From NCBI RefSeq assembly GCF_029931775.1, contig NC_079325.1:36320461-36384460 (forward strand): a stretch of 64,000 bases of DNA. Direction: 5' to 3'. Position 1 is the first letter of the stretch. Each line of letters opens with the position of its first letter. The stretch is from Euleptes europaea. Taxonomy: Eukaryota; Chordata; Lepidosauria; Squamata; Sphaerodactylidae. The notes below the pieces were generated by a model. That model was not told where the DNA came from. It saw only the letters and a program-made list of their open reading frames with translations, and searched no databases. Shown here one piece after another: positions 1 through 10,600 of this stretch. The position numbers and the translations under genes are program-made.

Positions 1-1164
1 CCAGCTCAAGCAAGTGGGGAATCTCTCTCAGCCTCAGATTTCCATGTGCAAAATGAGAACGTGAAGGGTCCACCTCGCAAGACAGGAGACACAGGGCAAG
101 GGGCTCCCTTTGACTCTCTTTTACTTTGATGGAGGCAAGCACTGGATAGTTGTGAGAAGGAGTAAGATTCTCCCGCTGGGTCTCAGGGACTGCATCTTAA
201 CTAGGGAGGGAGTAACACAGATGCTCACAGGGTGCTAGAGGGCTCCAGTTCCTCTAAATGTTGCAAACAAGGCCATCTTTCCTGCTAGGTAGAGGAAAGG
301 CCCCTTCTTGTATGGCATACTTTGAAGCACCCTTAAAGGTCTGCAAATTGTCAGCTTATTTCCTACAGCGGAAGAAAGAACATTTGGGGTATTTTTGCTA
401 AAGGTCAAAATGTTTTCAGTTATCTCTGTATGCATCAGGAAGGAAACTTTGCCAAGTCCACCTCCCACCACCCACATGCACTGAAGGACACTCCATCATC
501 TTATACCCTCCAAATATTATTTGGTGCATTTTTTACCCCACTTCTCAGCCATGCTGACAGAAGTTTTTAAAAATATAAAGCTCAAAATCCAGTTTATAAA
601 GGTGTTTGGCCGCAGCGAGGTCTGTGTTCAGAGTACCTGGCTGCTGCCTCTCCTCCCTCTGGCCACGTGTTGCTGGATCCAGGAATGACGGATAACAGTT
701 GGGACGTGCATCGTTAAAAATATTTCCATGGTTGAAGTGGGGAGAAACTAGGCTGCTCACTTGCTCAGGATCTAACTGATCACTCTGCCAGGGGATGGGA
801 AAATATCTTCCGTTCAAGTAAGATTGATCAGCGTGTGTGGGAAAGCCTGTCTTCCTCTGCAAGGTGTTGCTTGATCAAACCATTCACAGTCATTTGCTGC
901 AGGGTTTCTTCCTGTGCCGCTTCTTGCTGTTTGTGGCACGTACTATGGCTTGGATTGGAGGCCAGTGGGTGGATGATCAGGTGACTTAGAGTAGGTGCCT
1001 TTGGGTCTTTTGCAACTCTACCGTTATATTATGTTGATTACTCATACCTTGTTAGGCTTTTAAACAGCTGCTGGGCAAAAAAGGATTTGTAACTTTCAGG
1101 AAAAATACATTTATAATTGATGGGCTAGTTAGGTGCAAGGGAAAGGCGTTCCATGGATGCTCAG

Positions 1165-1169
<5 letters not shown>

Positions 1170-1221
<52 letters not shown>

Positions 1222-1704
1222 GTGCCGTCAAGTCGCTTCCGACTCATGGCGACCCTATGAATCAGTGTCCTCAAAAATGTCCTATCTTTGACAGCCTTGC
1301 TCAGTTCTTGCAAACTGAGGGCTGTGGCTTCCTTTATTGGGTCAATCCATCTCTTGTTGGGGCTTCCTCTTTTCCTGCTTCCCTCAACTTTTCCTAGCAT
1401 GACTGTCTTTTCTAGTGACTCTTGCCGTCTCATAATGTGGCCAATATATGATAGCCTCAGTTTAGTCATTTTAGCTTCTAGGGTCAGTTCAGGCTTGATT
1501 TGATCTATAACCCACTGATTTCTTTTCTTTTTTTTGGCAGTCCATGGTATCCGTAACACTCTCCTCCAACACCACATTTCAAAGGAGTCTACTTTCTTCC
1601 TGTCAGCTTTCTTCATTGTCCAGCTTTCACACCCATGCATAGTAATAGGGAATACGATGGCATGAATTAACCTAATCTTGGTGGCCAGTGACACATCCTT
1701 ACAC
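1170..1704 (-). mobile_element. BovB (RTE) LINE, 5'-truncated 3' end
   Basis: The minus strand encodes the C-terminal end of a BovB ORF: GCESWTMKKADRKKVDSFEM, then LTLEAKMTKLRLSYIGHIMR, GKVEGSRKRG and HRVAMSRKRLDGT. It ends in the BovB terminal sequence followed by a (CA)n tail merged with (TA)n at 1165-1219. A short repeat (tcagatata) at both ends looks like a target-site duplication. Truncated; no intact ORF. Confidence 0.88.
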
Positions 1705-1807
1705 TTCAGATATAGGCTCGGATATATACTCTATTATTATTTCACAAATTTCTGGATTACATGCCCTTCCGTTGAACTTCTAATTGGCCTTCATGGAGGT
1801 CCATGTT

Positions 1808-2022
1808 AAGAACACATGAAACTGCCTTATACTGAACCAGACCCTTGGTCCATCAAAGTCGATACTGTCTACTCTGACCAGCAGCGGCTCTCCAGGGTCT
1901 CAGGCAGAGGTCTTTCACATCACCTACTTGCCTAGTCCCTTGAACTGGAGATCTTGGGGATTGAACCTGGGACCTTCTGCATGCCAAGCAGATGCTCCAC
2001 CACTGAGCCACAGCCCTATGCC
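1808..2022 (-). mobile_element. tRNA-Ala-like SINE
   Basis: Read on the minus strand, it starts with a tRNA-like head (ggctgtggctcagtggtgga, then a B box like ggttcaatcc) and ends with a tail matching cataaggcagtttcatgtg. The head resembles tRNA-Ala. Other copies in the window share both head and tail. Confidence 0.8.
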
Positions 2023-2936
2023 TTGAGATCCTATTAATATGTTGCAGAGTTGGTTATAAATTTTTAAAGACAGAGTAAAATACATACACATCAGAGGTGG
2101 AGCTCAGTATTACTTCCATTTTACAGACTGGGAAGTACGGCTGAAAGAGGGCAAGAGAATGGCACCCGATTCTGAGCCTTGGTTCCCCTTCCGCTCCAGT
2201 CCTGATTCCATGGCAAAGTGCTCTGGAGCCCTGCTCAGATTAAACCCGCTTAATTTATTCAAAGAGAATTCTGTCACTGCAGTCTGAGCAAATGAGTTCT
2301 GGGGCTTGGACTTAACTAAAAGGAAGCCCTTGCGATTGCAGGCATTTGCTTTGGCATCTGCACCTCTTTGAAATGTACCACATGTTTTCCCCACTGCTTG
2401 CCCTGCACTGGAGCTGCATCTCTGTCCTGGGCAGCCTCTGGCCCACCCCCTCAACCCTTCCTGCAGCTCAGCATGCTGCTTTCCAGAAGGGCACAGTGTC
2501 AGCTTTGAGGGCAGGCGTTGGGCAGAGGCCGGGTGGCAGCTGGGTGGGGTGGCATGCCCTTTCCTGCCAGCTCCTGGGAGGGGATGTAAAGGCAAATGGC
2601 AGTTAATGTGTATGTTTCCTCCAGGAATTACAAAACAATTTTGCCTGCACATGAGGGTTTTCTATAGAAGAAAAAATAAACAGATGTTGCTGAAGCCTGA
2701 ATCCCATTAATCATCCTATAGCAATGAGTCAAACTGCTAAAAAAAACCCTTCAACTTGGGCCAAGATAATCACATCCCAAATCTTGCCTCCAAACTGAAT
2801 ATCTCAGAGGGCAAGGGAATGCCTGAGCTCAGCAGCTGCTGGATTCCCACAGTTGCTGGAGTCTCCCTCTGCGGCTAGCCTTGAACCCTTGCTTGGAACT
2901 GTGGCTTAAAAGTGGGTGTTAATAGCTATGATCTTC

Positions 2937-3122
2937 TGACGGGTGCAAGAACAACAGGACAGCCTAAAAAAGTGGCTCATGTCTCCAAGCTCCTTGTTTT
3001 CTGGCTAAGCGTCTGGCTTTTGGAGTGGTTGACGGGTGCAAGAACAACAGGACAGCCTAAAAAAGTGGCTCATGTCTCCAAGCTCCTTGTTTTCTGGCTA
3101 AGCTTCTGGCTTTTGGAGTGGT
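2937..3122 (+). repeat. Tandem duplication, two units of 93 bp
   Basis: A unit beginning tgacgggtgcaagaacaaca at 2937 repeats at 3030 with one visible difference (gcgtctgg versus gcttctgg). The second unit runs directly into the SINE that follows. The period is 31 codons, so the frame stays open across both units; I do not regard it as coding. Confidence 0.85.
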
Positions 3123-3605
3123 GGACTCTAACCTGGAGAACCAGATTTGATTCCCCACTCCTCCACATGAGCGGCGGAGGCTAATCTGGTGAACTGGATT
3201 TGTTTCCCCACTCCTCCACACGAAGCAAGCTGGGTGACCTTGGGCTAGTCACAGTTCTATTAAGAGCTCTCTCAGCCCCACCTACCTCACAGGGTGTCTG
3301 TTGTGGGGAGGGGAAGGTGATCATAAGCCAGTTCGAGTCTTCCTTAAGTAGAGTTGCCAGGTCCCTCTTCCCCAATGGCGGGAGATTTTTGGGGCGGAGC
3401 CTGAGGAGGGTGGGGTTTGGGGAGGGGAGGGACTTCAATGCCATAGAGTTCAATTGCCAAAGCGGCCATTTTTCTCCAGGTGAACTGATCTCTATCGGCT
3501 GCTGATCAGTTGAATTAGCAGGAGATCTCCTGCTACTACCTGGCAGTTGGCAACCCTACCCTTAAGTGGTAGAGAAAGTCGGCATATAAAAACCAACTCT
3601 TCTTC
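3117..3605 (+). mobile_element. MIR-like tRNA SINE with L2-type tail, interrupted by a MITE
   Basis: The SINE begins within the tRNA-related part (tggtggactctaacctggag), has two B-box-like modules, then the conserved body (tgaccttgggctagtcacag) and ends in aaaaaccaactcttcttctt. Bases 3349-3558 are an inserted MITE; SINE sequence resumes exactly after it. Confidence 0.85.
3349..3558 (-). mobile_element. hAT-like MITE (TAGGGTTGCC family) inserted in a SINE
   Basis: Ends are TAGAGTTGCC and GGCAACCCTA, an imperfect terminal inverted repeat. It is flanked by tccttaag and cccttaag (7 of 8 matching), the 8-bp duplication expected of hAT transposons. Interior motifs (ggagatctcctgct, gatctctatcggctg, cggccattttt) recur in at least six other copies here. 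No transposase is encoded. Confidence 0.85.
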
Positions 3606-4597
3606 TTTATTTTATGGCAGCAGTAGATTGTTCAGGGACATTCTGTCAATGTGGGATGGGTCACAGAATGGTACACATTCTGTCAGGGAAGTGAAAGGTC
3701 AGTCTGTTGGCAGAAAACACCCAATGGAAGCTAGGAGGGGCTGCAAGAGGTGGGAAGGGACAGTGGCAAGGGGCCTGGGGTGGTACCAATGAGGCGTAGG
3801 GAACTCTGGATCCTGGAAGAGGTATGGTGTGCCTGGCACCAGTTCATATGAGGGAAAGCCAAGATGTTGTGCTTTTGGCAACCCTCCCTCTTGAGCTGAA
3901 TGCTGGCAATGGGATTGATCATGAGCAGGACCTGTCTTTCACTAACAAAAGGGTATTGGGTGGAACAGGATCAGCAAGGTGTAATAATAGCATCTCCCTA
4001 CTTCTGTTATCTTCATTAAAGTCATTTAGATGTGGATACCAATTAAGGAAGGAAAGAAGGGGGGAGAGTCCAAAATGACTAATGGGGGGCAGCGGGGTGG
4101 AAGGAACTGGATGATCTAATATCCTAGGTCTTTACTTTGCTATTAATTTTTATGAGCCTGCTTGCTGGGATGGGGGTTTCCAGTTTCTGGAGAAGGAAGG
4201 AGGTTAAAAGGGCCAAGGATAGGACCAGAAAGTTGGAAGGAAGATCAAATCACTAAAATGCATTGTGTAGAAATCTGAAGCTGGGAGGAGAATTGCTAAG
4301 GAATCTTGATTTTACCTTGTTACCTGAAGAGCAACGTCAGCTTCATGACAGGTGCTATGAACAGGAGGTGTCTGTGGATATAACCAGGTTCACCCCACCG
4401 TTCCCAATCTTTGTAGGAGTGATCTGAATACATCTATGCAAGTGGATGCTTTTGCCAAAGATGGACCTGCTTTTCTTAAGAGAAGCTCAGGTGAAGGAGC
4501 ACATCAAAGGCTCCCCCCACCCGCAGAAGTACACTTCAGCTCAGTTCAGCAGTATGCCTGGCTTTTAAGGTGGGTCTGATTGTTTGTTCTCTTGCAG

Positions 4598-4698
4598 GTA
4601 ACGGCATCACACTGGAAGGGGCAGTCCCATCTGAGCAAGACAGTCAGCCAAAGCCAGCCAAGAGAGCACGGACGTCCTTCACAGCAGAGCAGCTGCAG
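4598..4698 (+). CDS. LHX6: LHX6 exon: linker and start of homeodomain
   Basis: The acceptor is cttgcag and the donor cag|gtagag. Two leading bases complete a Gly codon from the upstream exon; the exon then reads [16 protein letters not shown] and enters the homeodomain at [13 protein letters not shown]. It ends on a codon boundary. Confidence 0.95.
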
Positions 4699-7600
4699 GT
4701 AGAGAGCCTGGGTGGGGGTGGCAATAGGATGCAGGATGCTGGCAGTGCACCCGGATTACTCTGTGCATAACTTCTTCTCCTAGGTCATGCAAGCACAGTT
4801 TGCTCAGGATAACAACCCCGATGCTCAGACCCTTCAGAAGCTGGCAGACATGACAGGCTTGAGCAGGAGAGTTATTCAGGTGAGGCCCTGAACCTGGCTT
4901 ATGAATAGAAGAATGTGCCTCGTATGTATAGGGTTGCCAACCTCCAGGTACTAGCTGGAGATCTCCTGCTATTGTGACTCATCTCCAGCCAATAGAGATC
5001 AGAAGTGAGCTGTGGCTCACGAAAGCTCATACCCTACCAGAAAATATTTTTGTTAGTCTTTAAGGTGCTACTGGACTCTTGCCCTTTTTGCTTACGATAG
5101 AGATCAGTTCACCTGGAGATAATGGCCGCTTTGGCCATTGGACTTTATGGCATTAAAGTCCTTCCCCTCTCCAAACCCTGCCCTCCTCAGTCTCCGCCCC
5201 AAAACCTCCCACCAGTGACGAAGAGGGACCTGGAAACCCTATATATGGAGTCAAATCATGGGTCTGTCTAGCGTAGTACTGTCTCCTCTGGCTGGCAATT
5301 ACTCTCCAGGGTTCCACAAAGAAGACGGTCTTTCCAGTTTGTGAAACCCAGCATCCTTTAACCGGAGATGCCAGGGATTCAATTGGGGACCTTATACATG
5401 TGCTTTATCACTGAACCACAGACTGTGGCTCCCACTGAGTAAAAAACAACAGCAGCATCCTAATTGGAGTAAGCCAAAAATCCATATAGCTTTTGGGCTC
5501 TGACAGTGGCTGGCAAGATGCTCCTGAAACCTTGGAACATATCATGATGGAGAATTCTATGCAGTTGTTTTCTGAGTGATGGAATATGAGTGGACATTCT
5601 AATCTATGAAGAGGCAGTCAGAGAATGCTTACCAATGGTACAAATTCTGTGAGGGAAGTAAAAGTCAGTTTTGTAGAGGGGGAAAAAAACCAGGCCAGGA
5701 AAGACTGTAAGCTTCTTCAAGTTCTTCAAGTACTTGAAGGGCTGTCATATAGAGGATGGTGTCGAGTTGTTTTCTGTTGCTCCAGAAGGTCGGACCAGAA
5801 CCAATGAGTTAAAATTAAACCAGAAGAGTTTCCATCTAGACATTAGGAAGAATTTTCTAACAGTTAGGGCGGTTCCTCAGTGGAACAGCCTTCCTCGGGA
5901 GGAGGTAAGCTCTCCTTCCCTGGAGGTTTTTAAACAGAGGCTAGATGGCCATCTGTCAGCAATACTGATTCCATGACCTTAGGCAGTTCATGAGAGGGAG
6001 GGCAGCTTGGCCATCTTCTGGGCACTGGGTGTGTGGGGGGGAGGTAGTTGTGAATTTCCTGCATTGTGCAGGGGTTTGGACTAGATGATCCTGGTGGTCC
6101 CTTCCAACTCTATGATTCTATTACTCTAGCTGTCAAAAGTTTAAGGCAGGATGGCATAGAGGTGAATGATGATTTAAACATTAAAGAAATGAGTATCTAA
6201 ACATTAAAGAAACATTAAAGAAAAGCATGTGATATTATCCTGGGAAATTATGATTATGAATGCAAGTGGAGGGATGACGTAGTTTAAAGCTCTCATGTAA
6301 AAAATTCCATCCATGCAGAAAGCTAGCCTGTCAGGCGAAACCTATTTCTCCTAATGAGAAAGCTTTCTAAGTGCAGATAGTTTTTCACATGGGGACCTTT
6401 CAAACGCATGAGCTGTCTCCCAACTCTGTTTTAAACAGGGCAATTTTAGAAGTGCTGTACCACAAACTGTCTCTGAACTGTTTTTGTGGATACAACAAAA
6501 CAGCAGGTCCTCGGGACCGTCTACATTTGTAGGTCAAGACTAGAATGAAGCAGAGGGAGGTGGACATTAAGATTTTGTAATATCTTATTTTTAAGAGAAT
6601 TATGTATTGACAGAGTGTACTTTATAACATACTTGCATTGGGCTAAAGTGACATGTGGATGCTGAGGCCACTGTTTTCAAGGACAAAGATGGTTTCATCT
6701 TAGCTCCAATGTTGTCTGTCTCTATCCTTCTACATTGACCTTAATGATCAACCGTTTTATCATCCCTACCTAGTCCATGTAGTGTAGAATTCTTTGCCCT
6801 TTATGCAGGGACCGGGGGATTGGACTGATGACCCTGATGGTCCCTTCCAACTCTGTGTGTGTGTAAAGTGCCGTCAAGTCGCAGCCGACTTATGGCGACC
6901 CCTTTTGGGGTTTTCATGGCAAGAGACTAACAGAGGTGGTTTGCCAGTGCCTTCCTCTGCATAGCAACCCTGGTCTTCCTTGGTGGTCTCCCATCCAATA
7001 TTAACCAGAGTTGACCCTGCTTAGCTTCTGAGATCTGACGAGATCAGGCTAGCCTGGGCCATCCAGGTCAGAGCTCTTCCAGCTCTATGATTCTATTATT
7101 CTACCTCTGTTTTCTGTACAACACCTATGTCATTGTTGATGTCAGACCGTGTTTAATTCAGTCCTCCTCTCAAAATGTCCTTGCCATGGGTTTTCTCTCC
7201 TTCCAGGTTTGGTTTCAGAACTGCAGAGCGCGGCATAAAAAGCATACGCCCCAACACGCGGTGCCTCCTTCTGGAGCCTCCCAGTCCCGCATCCCTTCAG
7301 CGCTGTCTGACGACATCCACTATTCCCCCTTCAGCAGTCCTGAGAGGGCCAGGATGGTGACGCTCCACAGCTACATAGAAAGTAAGTGTTGACATGTGCT
7401 CTCCAGGATGTGGCCTGGAAAGGTGTAGCACGAGGGCTGTGAGGCTGAACTCCATGCCCAGAGGCACCTAGTTCTCATTTTCACTTCTGCCACAAATTAA
7501 GTGGATTGAGGACAAGCCAGGCTCTTCCTCAGCACCCCTGCCCAGGGTTACCAACCTCCAGGTAGTAAATAAGTACAGAAAAAGCTACTGATATTGCTTG

Positions 7601-10600
7601 ATAACAATGATATATTGAATATAACAACGTGCTACAAAGCCAACCAATTGCACATAAATTATCTTTAGTCCTTGTACAGTAACAATCAATCCAAAGTCGA
7701 TGTCTTCAAATGAAGAAAAGTGGAAAAGGGAGATGATCGTTTGAATTCTTCTTCAGTCCTGTTTAATCAATGGTGTCAAGCATATACTCATTTCTACATA
7801 AGCTTCTGTAGCTTCAACAGTTCCTACAAGTCTCTTAACAAATCCCCTTTAGGGATCAATATAGCAACCGTGCATATTTCTATTATTTTTCAATTCCAAT
7901 ATAGGATATCCATTTGATACGGTTGCACAGACAATATTAACAGTTACCACGTTCCTGAGTCAGATACAAGGTAATGGTACAGAGGTGTTATTTTTGATTG
8001 CTAACCTTCAGGTAGTAGCTGGAGATCTCCTGCTAATACAACTGATCTCCAACCAATAGAGATCAGTTCCCCTAGAGAAAATGGCCACTTTGGCAATTGG
8101 ACTCATTAGGGCATTGAAGTCCCTCCCCTCCCCAAACCCCGCCCTACTCAGGCTCCGCCCCAAAAACCTCTCTGCAAAGAGGGAAAGGCAACTCTACCCC
8201 TGCCCCATCTGCATTGCAGGGATAATAACACTGGTCTGCACCACAAAAGGTTGCAACAAGACAATGTGAGGAGCTTTAAACACTCAAGTGCTGTATCAAT
8301 GCTAAGTGTTATTACCATGGCTGGTGAGGGAACTGGGACCGCTCAGGGAAAGAAATGGGTTGGCCCTGTCAAAAGGATGTGCGATTTCCATGCAAGCTGG
8401 AGAGGAGCATCTTGCCCAAGACAGGAATGGTCCTTCTTTTGCTAGCTGAGTCTCACAACAGCACAAACATGTCCACCCTGAGGATCTAAAATCTTGCTAT
8501 AGAAGAAGAGTTGGTTTTTATATGCTGACTTTCTCTACCACTTAAAGAAGAATCAAACTGGCTTACAATCACTTTCCCCTCCCCACAACAGACACCCTGT
8601 GAGATAGGTGGGACTGAGAGAGTGTGACTAGCCCAAGATCACCCAGCTGGCTTCATGTGGAGGAGTGGGGAAACAAATCCAGTTCACCAGATTAGCCTCT
8701 GCCACTCACATGGAGGAGTGGGAAATCAAACCTGCTTCTCCAGATCAGAGTCCACCTCTCCAAACCACTGCTCTTAACCACCACGTTGGCTCTCACTATA
8801 CAGCACTATGTAGCACTATACAGTTAAACTGTGGGGTAATTACATATGGTTCTGAAGGCTGTCAGGTGCCTGCTTTGCATGTAGAAGGTCCCTGATTCAA
8901 TTCCTGGCATCTCCAGTTAAAAGGGTCTCAGATAGCAGGTGATGGGAAAGACTCTTTTCCGCCTGCAACAGGGAGAGCTGCTGTCAGTTAGAGGAAAATA
9001 GATAGCCTGATCCAGTGTAAGGTAACTTTGTTCAATCCATTCTTGTTTACTTGTCTCATGTACCTGGTTACGATGGATCTAACAGGGGCTAGTTCCAGCC
9101 ACCAGGTTTCAGTTGGGCGCCCTTTTCTAAAGAAAGTTGGGCCTGGAGTACCCATTGTCGCTGCAGGCATTACAGTAAGTTACACAAGTTACAGCTAGGG
9201 TTGCCAACTTCCAGGTACTAGCTGGAGATCTCCTGCTATTACAACTGATCTCCAGCTGATAGAGATCAATTCACCTGGAGAAAATGGCCGCTTTGGCAAT
9301 TGGGCTCTATGGCATTAAAGTCCCTCCCCCTCCCCAAACCCCACCCTCCTCTGGCTCCGCCCAAAAAACCTCCCGCAGGTGGCAAAGAGGGACCTGGCAA
9401 ACCTAGTAACAGCCAAGGGGAGGAGGGCCCCTTGCAGAGTCTCAGGGTGGCTACTGTGGCCCACAGCCTTCCAGGGAAGGCACGGGGCCATATTTGTGTA
9501 ATGGATCTTTGCTCTCTGTACAGAATGCAGAAGGCTAAACTTTGGTAAACATCTCTTCTGGTGAGACTTGTTTTCTCTTTGTTAAGGATTCATAACTTGT
9601 GCGTTTCCTACACAACATCCACTGCCCTCAACCCTTCTGACTCCATTAATAATGTACTGCAGAAGGATACGACGGGGGTGGTGGTAGCTATCTATAAGTA
9701 GTACAGAAGTAATGTTCGCTTGATCTTTGGCACAAAAGAATAAGGCCCGAAGCTGGCTTCTCGTTCACAGGTCAGGTACAGTGTGGACAAATGCACTGCC
9801 GGCTCCCTTATGCTGCCCCTCCTGTGCACCTCAAAGCTGACATGGAAGGACCTCTATCGAGTAGAGGGGAGAAGGTAAAGGGTGTCTTTCTTCTCATTCC
9901 AGGTGGTACAAAAGGAATCACTTGTCTAACCATTCCCCCCACCCCCCAATAACACTTGCATTGGATACACAAGCAGAAGATTCACGTGTAGGATGTTCCT
10001 GTGTTCATTCTGGGCTATCTCAGACCCTGGATGACTGCAAGTACAGCTTGCTGGTTGGCTTGGAGCCCTGTATAAATTGTCTTGCATTAAACCCATTCCT
10101 GGCCATTCTGCCATCCTGCATGTACAAAATTCCCTCCAAGTATTGGCATTTGAAATGCTTATGTTGGCCCAATGTGGAAAGATTTCAGTGCCAGTCAATG
10201 AACTTGTGGGATGGGTCAGCTTAACCCTTGACAGGTTCACCTTGGGGGTGATCCTGTCAGTGTCAACCTTTTCCAGTGACAATCCCGTGTCTTGTGCAGT
10301 CATTGTGCCCAGCAGGTATACTTGCAGCATCCTAGGGAGACATGGTGACTAGAGCAGAAGTTATGGCAGCCACACCAAATCACAGGACAATGCTGAGCCT
10401 TTTTGGGGATTCCCCGTAGTTTTCCATGCAAGAAGTCCTAGGTTCAATCCCCAGCACCTCCAGTACCAGATATAGGGTAGCAGGGCTGGAAAAGACCTAA
10501 TTTCCTGGAAACCTGGAGAACTTCCATATGGAGTAGACAATACTGGACTAGCTGGACCAATGGTATGACTCACTCTAAAGCAGCTGTTCAGATGTTCACC

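Larger units (their letters stand above)
1..4597 (+). other. LHX6 intron, no exon found
   Basis: This stretch lies upstream of the first recognisable LHX6 exon in the window. I looked for the LIM-domain exons (zinc-binding Cys/His spacing and the short linker before the homeodomain) and found none, so they should lie upstream of base 1. The content is a BovB tail with a microsatellite, a tRNA-Ala-like SINE, a 93-bp tandem duplication, a MIR-like SINE with a MITE inside it, and otherwise unassigned sequence. Bases 1-1150, 2030-2930 and 3610-4590 hold nothing I can name. Confidence 0.7.

Noticed and set aside
1165-1219. CRISPR-like or regulatory reading of regular repeats
   Set aside because: It is a plain (TA)n(TG)n microsatellite forming a BovB tail; there are no spacers.
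1161-1694. A 177-codon minus-strand frame that looks like a protein gene
   Set aside because: It is the C-terminal end of a BovB reverse-transcriptase ORF read into its (CA)n tail, and it is repeated at three other places in the window.
1-4597. LIM-domain exons of LHX6
   Set aside because: Searched for the Cys/His pattern and the linker sequence; none found, so they must lie upstream of the window.
6960-7075. A possible 5S rRNA gene on the minus strand
   Set aside because: It departs from 5S in its 3' third and joins directly to a BovB-type tail; it is a SINE.
8845-8925. A possible tRNA gene (tRNA-Ala-like)
   Set aside because: The acceptor stem does not pair and the sequence continues into a SINE body shared with many copies.
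7382-9770. The alternative LHX6 ending (PQLPLSR type)
   Set aside because: No matching sequence found in this intron or the next, so only the VILFQY form is called.
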